Source of the DNA: Kiritimatiellota bacterium
Lineage (GTDB): Bacteria; Verrucomicrobiota; Kiritimatiellia; CAIQIC01
Direction of reading: 5' to 3'
NCBI GenBank assembly: GCA_026398385.1
Contig: JAPLSZ010000253.1
Coordinates: 1 to 39,077 of the forward strand
Length of the DNA: 39,077 nt
Both the position numbers and the translations under genes were made by a program. This document shows, one piece after another, positions 26,630 to 35,441 of the stretch. Below the pieces are notes generated by a model, which ran no database searches, was not told the origin of the DNA, and was given only the letters and a program-made list of their open reading frames with translations. The number at the start of each line of letters is the position of its first letter. The first letter of the stretch is position 1.

Positions 26630-26872
26630 ATGAGAACCACGTTGAGCTTGCCGGGGAACCTGTTGGAGTATGTCCGCCAGCGGGCGGCCGAGGAACATCG
26701 CACGATGGCCTCTATCATCGAAGACGCCTTGCGCGGGGAGCGTGCCCGGAAGGCGGCGCGTCCGAAACACCCGCCGCCACGGTTGCCGGTGTTCGGCGGG
26801 CGCGGCGTGCGACCGGGCGTGAATCTGGACAGCACCGGGGAATTGCTGGACCGCATGGAGGGGCGCTGGTGA
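26630..26872 (+). CDS. Ribbon-helix-helix antitoxin (VapB-like)
   Basis: MRTTLSLPGNLLEYVRQRAAEEHRTMASIIEDALR...: RHH-type N-terminus; overlaps downstream PIN toxin by 4 nt. Confidence 0.75.
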   Translation: MRTTLSLPGNLLEYVRQRAAEEHRTMASIIEDALRGERARKAARPKHPPPRLPVFGGRGVRPGVNLDSTGELLDRMEGRW

Positions 26873-27294
26873 TCCTGATGGACGTCAATGTGCTGGTGTA
26901 CGCGCATCGCAAGGACACGCAACGCCATGGGGAGTACCATCGCTGGCTGCAGGGCGTGCTGACGGGCGATGCCGGGTTTGGCGTGACGGATGTCGTTCTG
27001 TCCGGATTTGTGCGCATCGTGACCCATCCGCGCATCTTCGATCCGCCGACGCCGCTCCCGCAGGCGCTCGCCTTCGCCGAAGTTTTGCGGACGCACCCGG
27101 CCGCGACGTTGGTGCAACCCGGGCCGCGGCATTGGGAGTTGTTTAGCAAGCTGTGCCGAGAGGCGGGCGCCGCCGGCAACCTGATCGCGGACGCCTGGTT
27201 GGCCGCGCTCGCGATCGAATCCGGCTGCGAATGGATCACCACCGACCGCGATTTCGCACGCTTTCCCGGCTTGCGTTGGCGGGCGCCGCTGTAG
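26869..27294 (+). CDS. PIN-domain ribonuclease toxin (VapC-like), probable GTG start
   Basis: (V)ILMDVNVLVYAHRKDTQRH...VLSGFVRIVTHPRIFDPPTPLPQAL...GNLIADAWLAALAIESGCEWITTDRDFARFPGLRW. Confidence 0.88.
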   Translation: MILMDVNVLVYAHRKDTQRHGEYHRWLQGVLTGDAGFGVTDVVLSGFVRIVTHPRIFDPPTPLPQALAFAEVLRTHPAATLVQPGPRHWELFSKLCREAGAAGNLIADAWLAALAIESGCEWITTDRDFARFPGLRWRAPL

Positions 27295-27478
27295 CCGGGA
27301 TACGAAGGGACATTCTATGGTCGTGGAATTTCAAGCGCCGGGGCCATCGCCGCGCATTGCCAACCGTGCCCGTGGCAGGGCTCTGTGGACCCGGTCCAAA
27401 AAATCGCGCAGAAAGGATTGACAGCGGTCTCCGCGTCCGCTAAAGTCCGCCCCGCGATTCGACACGAGAAGGGCACGC

Positions 27479-27913
27479 ATGAAGACAACGATCATGAAGG
27501 TGGCGGACGTTCGGCGGGTGTGGCATCTGGTGGATGCCGCGGATCAGCCCGTCGGCCGGCTGGCGGTGAAAATTGCCAAACTTTTGCGCGGTAAAGACAA
27601 GCCGGTGTTCACGCCGCACGTGGACATGGGCGATTTTGTCGTGGTGATCAACGCGGCCAAAGTCAAGCTGACCGGCGCCAAGGAAGAACAGAAACTCTAC
27701 AAGAGCTATTCGCTCTATCCGGGCGGCTTGAAGGAAAAGACCGCCGCCGCGGTGCGGGCGAAGCACCCGGCCTTCCTGGTGGAGCACGCGGTGCACGGCA
27801 TGCTGCCCAAGAACCGGCTCAGCCGCACGCTGCTTGGGCGCCTGCACGTCTATGGCGGCGCCGCGCATCCGCACGCCGCCCAGCAGCCCCAGGCGCTGGC
27901 CTGGTCATTATAG
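27479..27913 (+). CDS. rplM: 50S ribosomal protein L13
   Basis: WHLVDAADQPVGRLAVKIAKLLRGKDKPVFTPHVDMGDFVVVINAAKVKLTG...GMLPKNRLSRTLLGRLHVYGGAAHPHAAQQP. Confidence 0.96.
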   Translation: MKTTIMKVADVRRVWHLVDAADQPVGRLAVKIAKLLRGKDKPVFTPHVDMGDFVVVINAAKVKLTGAKEEQKLYKSYSLYPGGLKEKTAAAVRAKHPAFLVEHAVHGMLPKNRLSRTLLGRLHVYGGAAHPHAAQQPQALAWSL

Positions 27914-27928
27914 TAAGGAGAACGGATC

Positions 27929-28327
<399 letters not shown>

Positions 28328-28400
28328 GCGCGCGAACGCGGCGGGTGGACCCGCGACCCCGCCGCCCGCCTCCGTTCCGCCGTCCGCCGGCGAGGAAAGT

Positions 28401-29609
28401 ATGAGCAAGCCGAAGATTGTCGTGCGCGAAACCATCCGATTGCCCCAGGGCTTCCGCGCCGCGGGCGTGGCGGCCGGCTTGAAAAAGAGCGGCCGCCCGG
28501 ATCTGGCCCTGTTCGTCTCCGACCTGCCGGCCGCCATCGCCGGCGTTTTTACCACCAACCAGGTGCAGTCCGCCACGGTCAAATTGGACCGCCGGCGGCT
28601 GGCCGGCGGGGTGGGGCGCGCGATCGTGGTCAACAGCGGCAATGCCAACGCCTGCAACGGTCCGGCCGGCTTGCGTGACGCGGACCGCATGACCGCGCTC
28701 ACGGCCGAATTGCTGAACCTTAGCAAGCGGCAGGTATTCGTCTGTTCCACGGGCCGGATCGGCCTGCCGATGCCGATGGAGATCATTGAGCCCGGCATCC
28801 GCCAGGCCGTCGCGGCCCTGTCGCCGCGCGGCGGCCGGGACGCCGCCACGGCGATCATGACCACCGACACGCGCATCAAGCACGCCACCGTAACGCTGCC
28901 GGTGGATGGCCGGACGGTGACGTTGACCGGCTGTGCCAAGGGCTCCGGCATGATCGAGCCAAAGATGGCGACCATGCTGGCGTTTCTGATGACCGACGCC
29001 CGCGTGTACCGGCCGGCGCTGCAGGCCAGCCTCGCGGCCGCGGCCGATGACAGTTTTAACCGCATTTCCGTGGATGGCGACCGCAGCACGAACGATACGG
29101 TGCTGATGTTGGCCAACGGCGCGGCGGCGAATGCGACACTGCAGCCGGGCCACCCGGACTGGCCCGCCTGGGTCGCCGCGGTTCGTCAACTGACGCTCAA
29201 CCTCGCCATCAAGATGGCGCGCGATGGCGAGGGCGCCACCAAACTCGTCACCGTCCGCGTCCGCGGCGCGCGGAACGACGCCGAGGCGGACCTGGCCGCG
29301 CGGGCGGTGGCCAATTCGCTGCTGGTCAAGACCTCCTGGGTCGGTGACTACCCGAACTGGGGCCGGATCATGGACGCCCTGGGTTACTCCGCGGCCAAAG
29401 TCGCCGAAGAGCGCGTGGATATCGGCTACGACGACCTGCCGGCAGCGCGGGGCGGCGTGTGGGCCGGCACGCCCCTGGCGCGGCTGAAGCGCATCCAGCG
29501 GCGCAAGGCCTTCACGCTGAACATCAACCTGCACCTCGGCGCGGGCGCAGCCGTGGTGTACACGTGCGACTGCACCGAGGCCTACGTGCGCATCAATTAC
29601 GGGGAGTGA
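28401..29609 (+). CDS. argJ: Bifunctional glutamate N-acetyltransferase/ornithine acetyltransferase
   Basis: GFRAAGVAAGLKKSGRPDLALFVSDLPAAIAGVFTTN; VVNSGNANACNGPAGLRDA; KGSGMIEPKMATMLAFLMTDA; SVDGDRSTNDTVLMLANG. Confidence 0.95.
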   Translation: MSKPKIVVRETIRLPQGFRAAGVAAGLKKSGRPDLALFVSDLPAAIAGVFTTNQVQSATVKLDRRRLAGGVGRAIVVNSGNANACNGPAGLRDADRMTALTAELLNLSKRQVFVCSTGRIGLPMPMEIIEPGIRQAVAALSPRGGRDAATAIMTTDTRIKHATVTLPVDGRTVTLTGCAKGSGMIEPKMATMLAFLMTDARVYRPALQASLAAAADDSFNRISVDGDRSTNDTVLMLANGAAANATLQPGHPDWPAWVAAVRQLTLNLAIKMARDGEGATKLVTVRVRGARNDAEADLAARAVANSLLVKTSWVGDYPNWGRIMDALGYSAAKVAEERVDIGYDDLPAARGGVWAGTPLARLKRIQRRKAFTLNINLHLGAGAAVVYTCDCTEAYVRINYGE

Positions 29610-29611
29610 GC

Positions 29612-30484
29612 ATGCAGCAGATCATCGCCAAGGCGGAAGTCTTGCTCGAGGCCTTGCCGTACATCCAGCGGTTTCGTGGCGACACCGTGGTGGTCAAGTT
29701 CGGCGGCAGCGCGATGGAAGACCGGGCGTGCGTGGAACGCGTGCTGCAGGACATCGCCTTCATGGAGTGCGTGGGGTTGCGCCCCGTGGTGGTGCACGGC
29801 GGCGGCCGGGCGATCAACGCGCGGATGAAGGACGCCGCGCTCCAGCCGCAGTTCGTCCAGGGCCTGCGCGTGACCGACGAGGCCTCCCTGCGGATCGTCG
29901 AGCACGTGCTCAACCAGGAGGTTAATCCGGACCTCGTGGCCACGCTGGAGGGGTTCGGCTGCAAGGCGCGCGGCATCCATGGCGAGGACATCCTGCAGGT
30001 CGTCAAACTGCAGCGGCCGGACGCGGCCACCGGCCGACTGCTGGACTGGGGCTACGTCGGCGAGGTCACCGGCCTGGACGCCGAGCCGATCAAGGCCTTC
30101 CTGCAGGCGGACATCACCCCGGTCATCACCCCGCTCGGCCGTGGACCGGACCGTCATCTCTATAACATCAATGCCGACGAGGCCGCCGCCGCCCTGGCCG
30201 AGCGGCTCCAGGCGCGCAAGCTGGTATTCCTGTCCGACGTGCCCGGCTTGCTGGCCAAACGGGACGATCCGACTTCGCTGATTTCGACCCTGCGCCTGAG
30301 CGAGGTGGAGGATTTGATCGCGCGCGGCGTGATTGGCGGCGGCATGCTGCCGAAGATCGGCGGCGCGCTCAAGGCGCTGCGGGCCGGCGTGCGCAAGACG
30401 CACATCATTGACGCCGGCCTGCCGCATTCGTTGCTGCTGGAATTGTTCACCGACCGGGGTGTCGGCACGGAAATCGTGCCGTAG
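29612..30484 (+). CDS. argB: Acetylglutamate kinase
   Basis: MQQIIAKAEVLLEALPYIQRFRGDTVVVKFGGSAM; LRPVVVHGGGRAINARM; NINADEAAAALAERLQARKLVFLSDVPGLL; GGGMLPKIGGALKALRAGVRKTHIID. Confidence 0.96.
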   Translation: MQQIIAKAEVLLEALPYIQRFRGDTVVVKFGGSAMEDRACVERVLQDIAFMECVGLRPVVVHGGGRAINARMKDAALQPQFVQGLRVTDEASLRIVEHVLNQEVNPDLVATLEGFGCKARGIHGEDILQVVKLQRPDAATGRLLDWGYVGEVTGLDAEPIKAFLQADITPVITPLGRGPDRHLYNINADEAAAALAERLQARKLVFLSDVPGLLAKRDDPTSLISTLRLSEVEDLIARGVIGGGMLPKIGGALKALRAGVRKTHIIDAGLPHSLLLELFTDRGVGTEIVP

Positions 30485-30767
30485 CGCGGCGGCGGGCGCG
30501 TCGGGCTGTGCGCCGCGGTGGTGTCGGTGGTAAAGGGCCCTAAAGATAAGCTCGCGGCGGTCGAGGCCGCCCGCCCTCCCGATGAGGCCGGCGTGCGTTG
30601 TCCCTGGAGGGCCGGGCTCCGTCCCGACCGTCTTGGCCCGATTTTTCACAGCTTCTGACCCTTTACACCGGCGCGGTCTGGCATGGACAGGCGCAGCGGC
30701 GGCTGGTACAGTACCCGCAGTGACCGGGGACCCGGTGCGGCGCCGGGGCCTTGGATAGGAGGACGAT

Positions 30768-31217
30768 ATGGACATGGAACAAATCCGGCAGGTGATTGAC
30801 TTGATGAAAGCCAACGACCTCTGCGAGTTCGAGATGGAGGAGGAGGGCTTTCGCATCGCGGTCAAGCGCCGGAACGGCGCGGAACCAGCGGTGGTGCTGT
30901 CGCCCGCGGCGCCGGCCGGAGTCAGCCTGGCGCCCGCAGCGCCCGCCGACGCGCCCGCGGCCGAAAGCGGCAAGAAAACGGTCGAAATCAAGTCGCCGAT
31001 CGTCGGCACGTTCTACCGCGCGCCGACGCCCGACACCGAGCCGTTCGTGGGCGTGGGCGCGCACCTTGACGCCGAAACGGTGGTGTGCCTGGTGGAGGCC
31101 ATGAAAGTCATGAATGAAATCAAAGCGGAGGTCAAAGGCACCATCCGCAAGGTCCTGGCGGAGAATGCCACGGCGGTGCAGTTCGGGCAGCCGCTGTTTC
31201 TCGTGGAGCTGGATTAG
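30768..31217 (+). CDS. accB: Acetyl-CoA carboxylase biotin carboxyl carrier protein
   Basis: Ala/Pro linker; [19 protein letters not shown]...[25 protein letters not shown]. Confidence 0.95.
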   Translation: MDMEQIRQVIDLMKANDLCEFEMEEEGFRIAVKRRNGAEPAVVLSPAAPAGVSLAPAAPADAPAAESGKKTVEIKSPIVGTFYRAPTPDTEPFVGVGAHLDAETVVCLVEAMKVMNEIKAEVKGTIRKVLAENATAVQFGQPLFLVELD

Positions 31218-31222
31218 CGCCC

Positions 31223-32584
31223 ATGTTTGAACGTATCCTGATCGCTAATCGCGGTGAAATCGCCGTGCGGATCATCCGGACGTGCCGGGAAATGGGCCTC
31301 CACACCGTGGCGGTGTACTCCACGGCGGACGAGCAATCCCTGCACGTGCAGTTGGCCGACGAGGCCATCTGCATCGGCCCGCCCCCCGCGCGGGACAGCT
31401 ACCTGAAAATCGCCAACATCATCAGCGCCGCGGAGATCGCCGACGTGGACGCGATTCATCCGGGCTATGGTTTTCTGGCCGAGAACGCGCACTTCGCCGA
31501 GATCTGCAAGAACTGCAACATCGTCTTCATCGGCCCCACGGCGGAAAACATCCGGCTGATGGGCGACAAGATCCAGGCGCGGCAGACGATGCGGAAGGCC
31601 GGCGTGCCGATCACGCCCGGCAGCGACGCGGTGCAGAGCAAGGAGGAGGCGCTGAAGGTGGCCGAGCGGCTGGGTTATCCGGTGCTGATCAAGGCCGCGG
31701 CGGGCGGCGGCGGCAAGGGTATGCGGGTGGCGCGCAACGACGTGAGCCTGGTGCATGGCTTCATGACGGCCAGCTCGGAGGCGGAACGGGCCTTCAGCAA
31801 TCCCACCATGTATATCGAAAAGTACGTCGAGCAGGCCCGCCATATCGAAGTGCAGATCATCGCCGACCACCACCGCAACGTGCTGCACCTCGGCGAGCGC
31901 GATTGCAGCCTCCAGCGTCGCCACCAGAAGCTCGTCGAGGAATCGCCGAGCCCGGGGTTGACCCACGACCAGCGCAAGAAAATCCTGCGCGCCGCCGTGC
32001 GCGCCGCGGAGGCCGTGAACTACCAGAACGCTGGCACGATCGAGTTCCTGTTCGACCAGAAGAGCGGGCAATTCTATTTCATGGAAATGAACACCCGCAT
32101 CCAGGTGGAGCATCCCGTGACGGAGGAAATCACCGGTGTGGACCTGGTGCGCGAGCAAATCCGCGTGGCCGCCGGCGGGAAGCTCTCCTTCAGCGAGCGC
32201 GACCTGAAGTTCCAGGGGCACGCCATCGAGTTCCGCATCAACGCGGAGGATCCGGCGAAGAACTTCACGCCGAGCCCCGGCCTGGTCCGGGCCGTGCATT
32301 TCCCCGGCGGGCCCGGCGTGCGGGTGGATTCGCACGTGTACTGCGGCTACGAGATTCCCCCGTATTACGACAGCATGATCGGCAAGCTGATCGTCCATGC
32401 GCACACGCGGGCCGAGGCCATCGCCCGGATGGCCCGCGCGCTGGCCGAGTTCTCCATCGACGGGGTCGCCACCACCGTGTCGTTCGGGCAGGCGCTGCTG
32501 GGCGACGCCCGGTTCACGCGCGGGGAATACAACACCGCCTTTCTGGAAAATTTCATGAAGGAAGTGTTTCTGATCAACACCTGA
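31223..32584 (+). CDS. accC: Acetyl-CoA carboxylase biotin carboxylase subunit
   Basis: [80 protein letters not shown]. Confidence 0.97.
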   Translation: MFERILIANRGEIAVRIIRTCREMGLHTVAVYSTADEQSLHVQLADEAICIGPPPARDSYLKIANIISAAEIADVDAIHPGYGFLAENAHFAEICKNCNIVFIGPTAENIRLMGDKIQARQTMRKAGVPITPGSDAVQSKEEALKVAERLGYPVLIKAAAGGGGKGMRVARNDVSLVHGFMTASSEAERAFSNPTMYIEKYVEQARHIEVQIIADHHRNVLHLGERDCSLQRRHQKLVEESPSPGLTHDQRKKILRAAVRAAEAVNYQNAGTIEFLFDQKSGQFYFMEMNTRIQVEHPVTEEITGVDLVREQIRVAAGGKLSFSERDLKFQGHAIEFRINAEDPAKNFTPSPGLVRAVHFPGGPGVRVDSHVYCGYEIPPYYDSMIGKLIVHAHTRAEAIARMARALAEFSIDGVATTVSFGQALLGDARFTRGEYNTAFLENFMKEVFLINT

Positions 32585-32616
32585 GGCGGCCGGGCCGGGA
32601 AAGGAGCGGGGCGGAC

Positions 32617-33180
32617 ATGGATTGGGCGCGCATTGCACAGGATAGCCGGGCCGTCGCCGAGCAGGTGCTCGGCCCGCTGCGGCCGGAGATCGAGGCCGTG
32701 GGCGGCGAGCTGGCCGACCGGCTGCGGGCCGGCGGGAAGGTCCTGTTCTGCGGCAACGGCGGCAGCGCCGCCGACGCCCAGCATTTCGCCGGCGAGTTCG
32801 TCAACCGCTTCCTGCGGGAACGCCGCCCCTATGCCGGCCTGGCGCTGTCCACGGACACGTCGGTCATCACCGCCATCGGCAACGACTACGGGTATGACCA
32901 GATCTTCGAGAAACAAGTGCGGGCGCTGGGCCGGCCCGGCGACGCGCTGGTGGCGATTTCCACCAGCGGCAACGCGGCGAACGTCTGCCGCGCCGCGCAG
33001 GCGGCGCGCGCACTGGGCCTGCTGACGATCGGCCTGACCGGCGGCGCCGGCGGCCGGCTGGCGGCGCTGGTGGACCGGCGGCTGTCCATCGCCTGCGCCG
33101 CCAGCACACCGCGGATCCAGGAGGGGCACCAGCTCGTGATGCACCTGCTCTGCGAACGGGTGGAGGAGCTCCTGCAATAA
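32617..33180 (+). CDS. gmhA: SIS-domain phosphoheptose isomerase (GmhA-like)
   Basis: GKVLFCGNGGSAADAQHFAGEFVNRFLRERRPYAGLALSTDTSVITAIGNDYGYDQIFEKQVRALG...ISTSGNAANV...STPRIQEGHQLVMHLLCERVEE. Confidence 0.9.
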   Translation: MDWARIAQDSRAVAEQVLGPLRPEIEAVGGELADRLRAGGKVLFCGNGGSAADAQHFAGEFVNRFLRERRPYAGLALSTDTSVITAIGNDYGYDQIFEKQVRALGRPGDALVAISTSGNAANVCRAAQAARALGLLTIGLTGGAGGRLAALVDRRLSIACAASTPRIQEGHQLVMHLLCERVEELLQ

Positions 33181-33211
33181 GCCCGGCGGAAGCAAAACGG
33201 AGCCGGGAGAC

Positions 33212-33274
33212 CGTAATCAGTTATCAGTAATCAAGTAATCTGATCAGTTATCAGAATAATTGGTAATCAGAATG
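33212..33274. repeat. Degenerate AT-rich tandem repeat (atcagttatcagtaatcaagtaatc)
   Basis: taatcagttatcagtaatcaagtaatctgatcagttatcagaataattggtaatcag in a GC-rich window. Confidence 0.8.
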
Positions 33275-33346
33275 TGGATCAACTTCCGTTCGTTGCGTGG
33301 GGAGGATGCCGAAGACTTTGGCGCCAGCCCTCGTGGATTTCCTGCG

Positions 33347-33378
33347 ACCCTGAACCCTGAACCCTGAACGCAGAACCC
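33347..33378. repeat. Short tandem repeat (accctga)n
   Basis: accctgaaccctgaaccctgaacgcagaaccc. Confidence 0.85.
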
Positions 33379-33390
33379 CTCCCCTGTTCC

Positions 33391-34311
33391 ATGTCCTCCC
33401 CAAAGAACATCCCACTGGTCGTGGTCGGCTCCATCGGCCTGGATACCATCGCCACCCCGCGCGAACGCCGCACCGACCTCCTCGGCGGCTCGGCCAGCTA
33501 CGCCGGCGTCGCCGCTGCGTTCTTCACCCGCGTCGGCCTGGTGGGCGTGGTGGGGTCCGATTTTGACGCGGCCCACCTCGCCCTCTACCGCCGCTGCGGC
33601 TGCGACCTCGCCGGGCTGCAAATCCGGGACGGGCGCACGTTCCGCTGGTCCGGCGTCTACGAGGAGAACATGGACAACCGCCGGACGCTCAGCACGGAGC
33701 TCAATGTCTTCGCCGATTTCGCGCCGTGCCTGCCCCCGGCCTACCGCCGCGCGCCGTTCCTGTTCCTGGCCAATATCGCGCCGGCGCTGCAGTTGCACGT
33801 GCTCGACCAGATGCGGCCGCCGCGGTTCGTGATGGCCGACACCATGGACCTGTGGATCGAGACCGCGCGGCCGGCGCTGCAGCGGGTCATCCGGCGGGTG
33901 CATCTGTTGACGGTGAACGAGTCCGAGGCGCGCCATCTGACCGGTCAGCGGTCGCTGCTCGCGGCGGCCCACCGGCTGCTGGGCTGGGGGCCGCGCTACG
34001 TGCTGATCAAGAAAGGCGAGCACGGCTGCAGCCTGTTTTCCCGCCGCGGGGTGTTTCAACTGCCGGCCTATCCGGTGCCGGACGTCCGGGATCCCACCGG
34101 CGCGGGCGACACCTTCGCCGGCGGTTTCATCGGCGCCCTGGCCGCGGGCGGCCGCGTGCACGCGGCCGCCCTCCGCCGCGCCATGCTGTACGGCAGCGTG
34201 GTGGCCTCCTTTGGCGTCGAGGCCTTCAGCCTGGACCGCCTGCGCCGCCTCACCCGCCGCGCCATCGGGCAGCGCGCCCGCGTCTTTCACCGCATGCTCC
34301 GGGTGGACTGA
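33391..34311 (+). CDS. PfkB-family carbohydrate kinase
   Basis: VVVGSIGLDTIATPRERRTDLLGGSASYAGVAAAFF; VLIKKGEHG; DVRDPTGAGDTFAGGFIGALA. Confidence 0.92.
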   Translation: MSSPKNIPLVVVGSIGLDTIATPRERRTDLLGGSASYAGVAAAFFTRVGLVGVVGSDFDAAHLALYRRCGCDLAGLQIRDGRTFRWSGVYEENMDNRRTLSTELNVFADFAPCLPPAYRRAPFLFLANIAPALQLHVLDQMRPPRFVMADTMDLWIETARPALQRVIRRVHLLTVNESEARHLTGQRSLLAAAHRLLGWGPRYVLIKKGEHGCSLFSRRGVFQLPAYPVPDVRDPTGAGDTFAGGFIGALAAGGRVHAAALRRAMLYGSVVASFGVEAFSLDRLRRLTRRAIGQRARVFHRMLRVD

Positions 34312-34313
34312 TT

Positions 34314-35435
34314 ATGCAGCAGAGCTGGGTCGAAGTTGACGTGCGCGCGTTGGAGCATAACCTCCGGCTGTTGCGCCAGCGGCTGGCCCCGGGCGCCGCG
34401 CTGATGCCCGTGCTCAAGAGCGAGGCCTATGGCCACGGCCTGGTGGCCGTCGGCCGCCGTGCCCGGGCGGACGGCGTCAACTGGTTCGCCGTGGCCTATC
34501 TGCACGAGGCGCTGGCCTTGCGCCCGGTGGTCGGCGCGGCGCACATCCTGATCCTGGGCGCGGTGGAACCCGCCGACCTGCCGCTGCTCGTCCGGCACAA
34601 CCTGCTCCCGAGCGTGGTCGACGAGGAGCACGCGCGGGCGCTCGATGCCGCGGCCGGCGCGCTGGGCGTCCGGCTGCCCGTGCACCTCAAGCTGGATACC
34701 GGCATGGGGCGGCTGGGCTTTGTCTGGAGCGAGGCCGGGCAGGTGCTGCCCCGCGTGGCGCGCCTGCCGCATCTGGACCTCCAGGGCCTGGGCAGCCACT
34801 TTGCCGCCGTCGAGCCGGACGATCCGGACCGCGCGGGCCGCCAGCTCGAGCGTTTCCTCCAGGCCCGCGTCCTGCTGGAGCGGCAACTGGGCCGGCGCCT
34901 CTTCGCCCACATCTCCAGCAGCCGCGCCTTCCTGCACCTGCCCGGCGGGCAGCTCGACGGCGTCCGCATCGGCATCCTCCTCTTCGGCTACGGCGCCGGC
35001 GCCTTCGCCGAACAGCTCCCGCTCCAGCCCGCGTTGCAGTGGAAGACCCGCGTCATCCAGGTCAAAACCGTGCCGGCCGATTTCCCGGTCGGCTACTACA
35101 GCACGTGGCGCACGGCCGCGCCCACGGACCTCGCGACCATCGCCCTCGGCTATGCCGACGGCTACCTGCGCGTCCTGAGCAATAAGGGCTACGTCCTCAT
35201 CCGCGGCCGGCGCTGTCCGGTTGTCGGGCGCGTCAGCATGAACTGGATCACCGTGGACTGCGGGCCGGCCAGCGGCGTGCGCGCCGGCGACGAGGTCGTG
35301 CTGCTGGGCCGGCAGGGCGATGCGGAGGTCTGGGCCGACGAGCTGGCCGGCCTCTGCGGCACCATTGCCTACGAGATCCTCACCAGCATCGCTTCGCGTC
35401 TCGAACGCCGCTATCCCGGAGACAGCCAGATCTGA
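34314..35435 (+). CDS. alr: Alanine racemase
   Basis: WVEVDVRALEHNLRLLRQRL...MPVLKSEAYGHGLVAVG; LDTGMGRLGF; VGYYSTWRTAAPTDLATIALGYADGYLR; GRVSMNWITVD; EILTSIASRLERRY. Confidence 0.93.
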   Translation: MQQSWVEVDVRALEHNLRLLRQRLAPGAALMPVLKSEAYGHGLVAVGRRARADGVNWFAVAYLHEALALRPVVGAAHILILGAVEPADLPLLVRHNLLPSVVDEEHARALDAAAGALGVRLPVHLKLDTGMGRLGFVWSEAGQVLPRVARLPHLDLQGLGSHFAAVEPDDPDRAGRQLERFLQARVLLERQLGRRLFAHISSSRAFLHLPGGQLDGVRIGILLFGYGAGAFAEQLPLQPALQWKTRVIQVKTVPADFPVGYYSTWRTAAPTDLATIALGYADGYLRVLSNKGYVLIRGRRCPVVGRVSMNWITVDCGPASGVRAGDEVVLLGRQGDAEVWADELAGLCGTIAYEILTSIASRLERRYPGDSQI

Positions 35436-35441
35436 AACCTT

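Noticed and set aside
24796-27132. 778 aa minus-strand ORF
   Set aside because: Only the C-terminal part from 25731 is KdsA; the upstream part is antisense/out of frame to kdsB and the TA pair.
30485-30767. argB-accB intergenic region as a possible riboswitch or small RNA
   Set aside because: Contains GC-rich inverted segments and ggagggccgggctccgtcccgacc, which look like another dispersed repeat phrase; no known riboswitch core recognised.
31282-33180. 632 aa plus-strand ORF overlapping accC
   Set aside because: Out-of-frame Arg/Pro/Gly-rich translation over accC; only its 3' part (32617-33180) is real, as gmhA.
33212-33378. Possible CRISPR-like array
   Set aside because: Units are short, degenerate and contiguous, with no regular unique spacers and no cas genes in the window.
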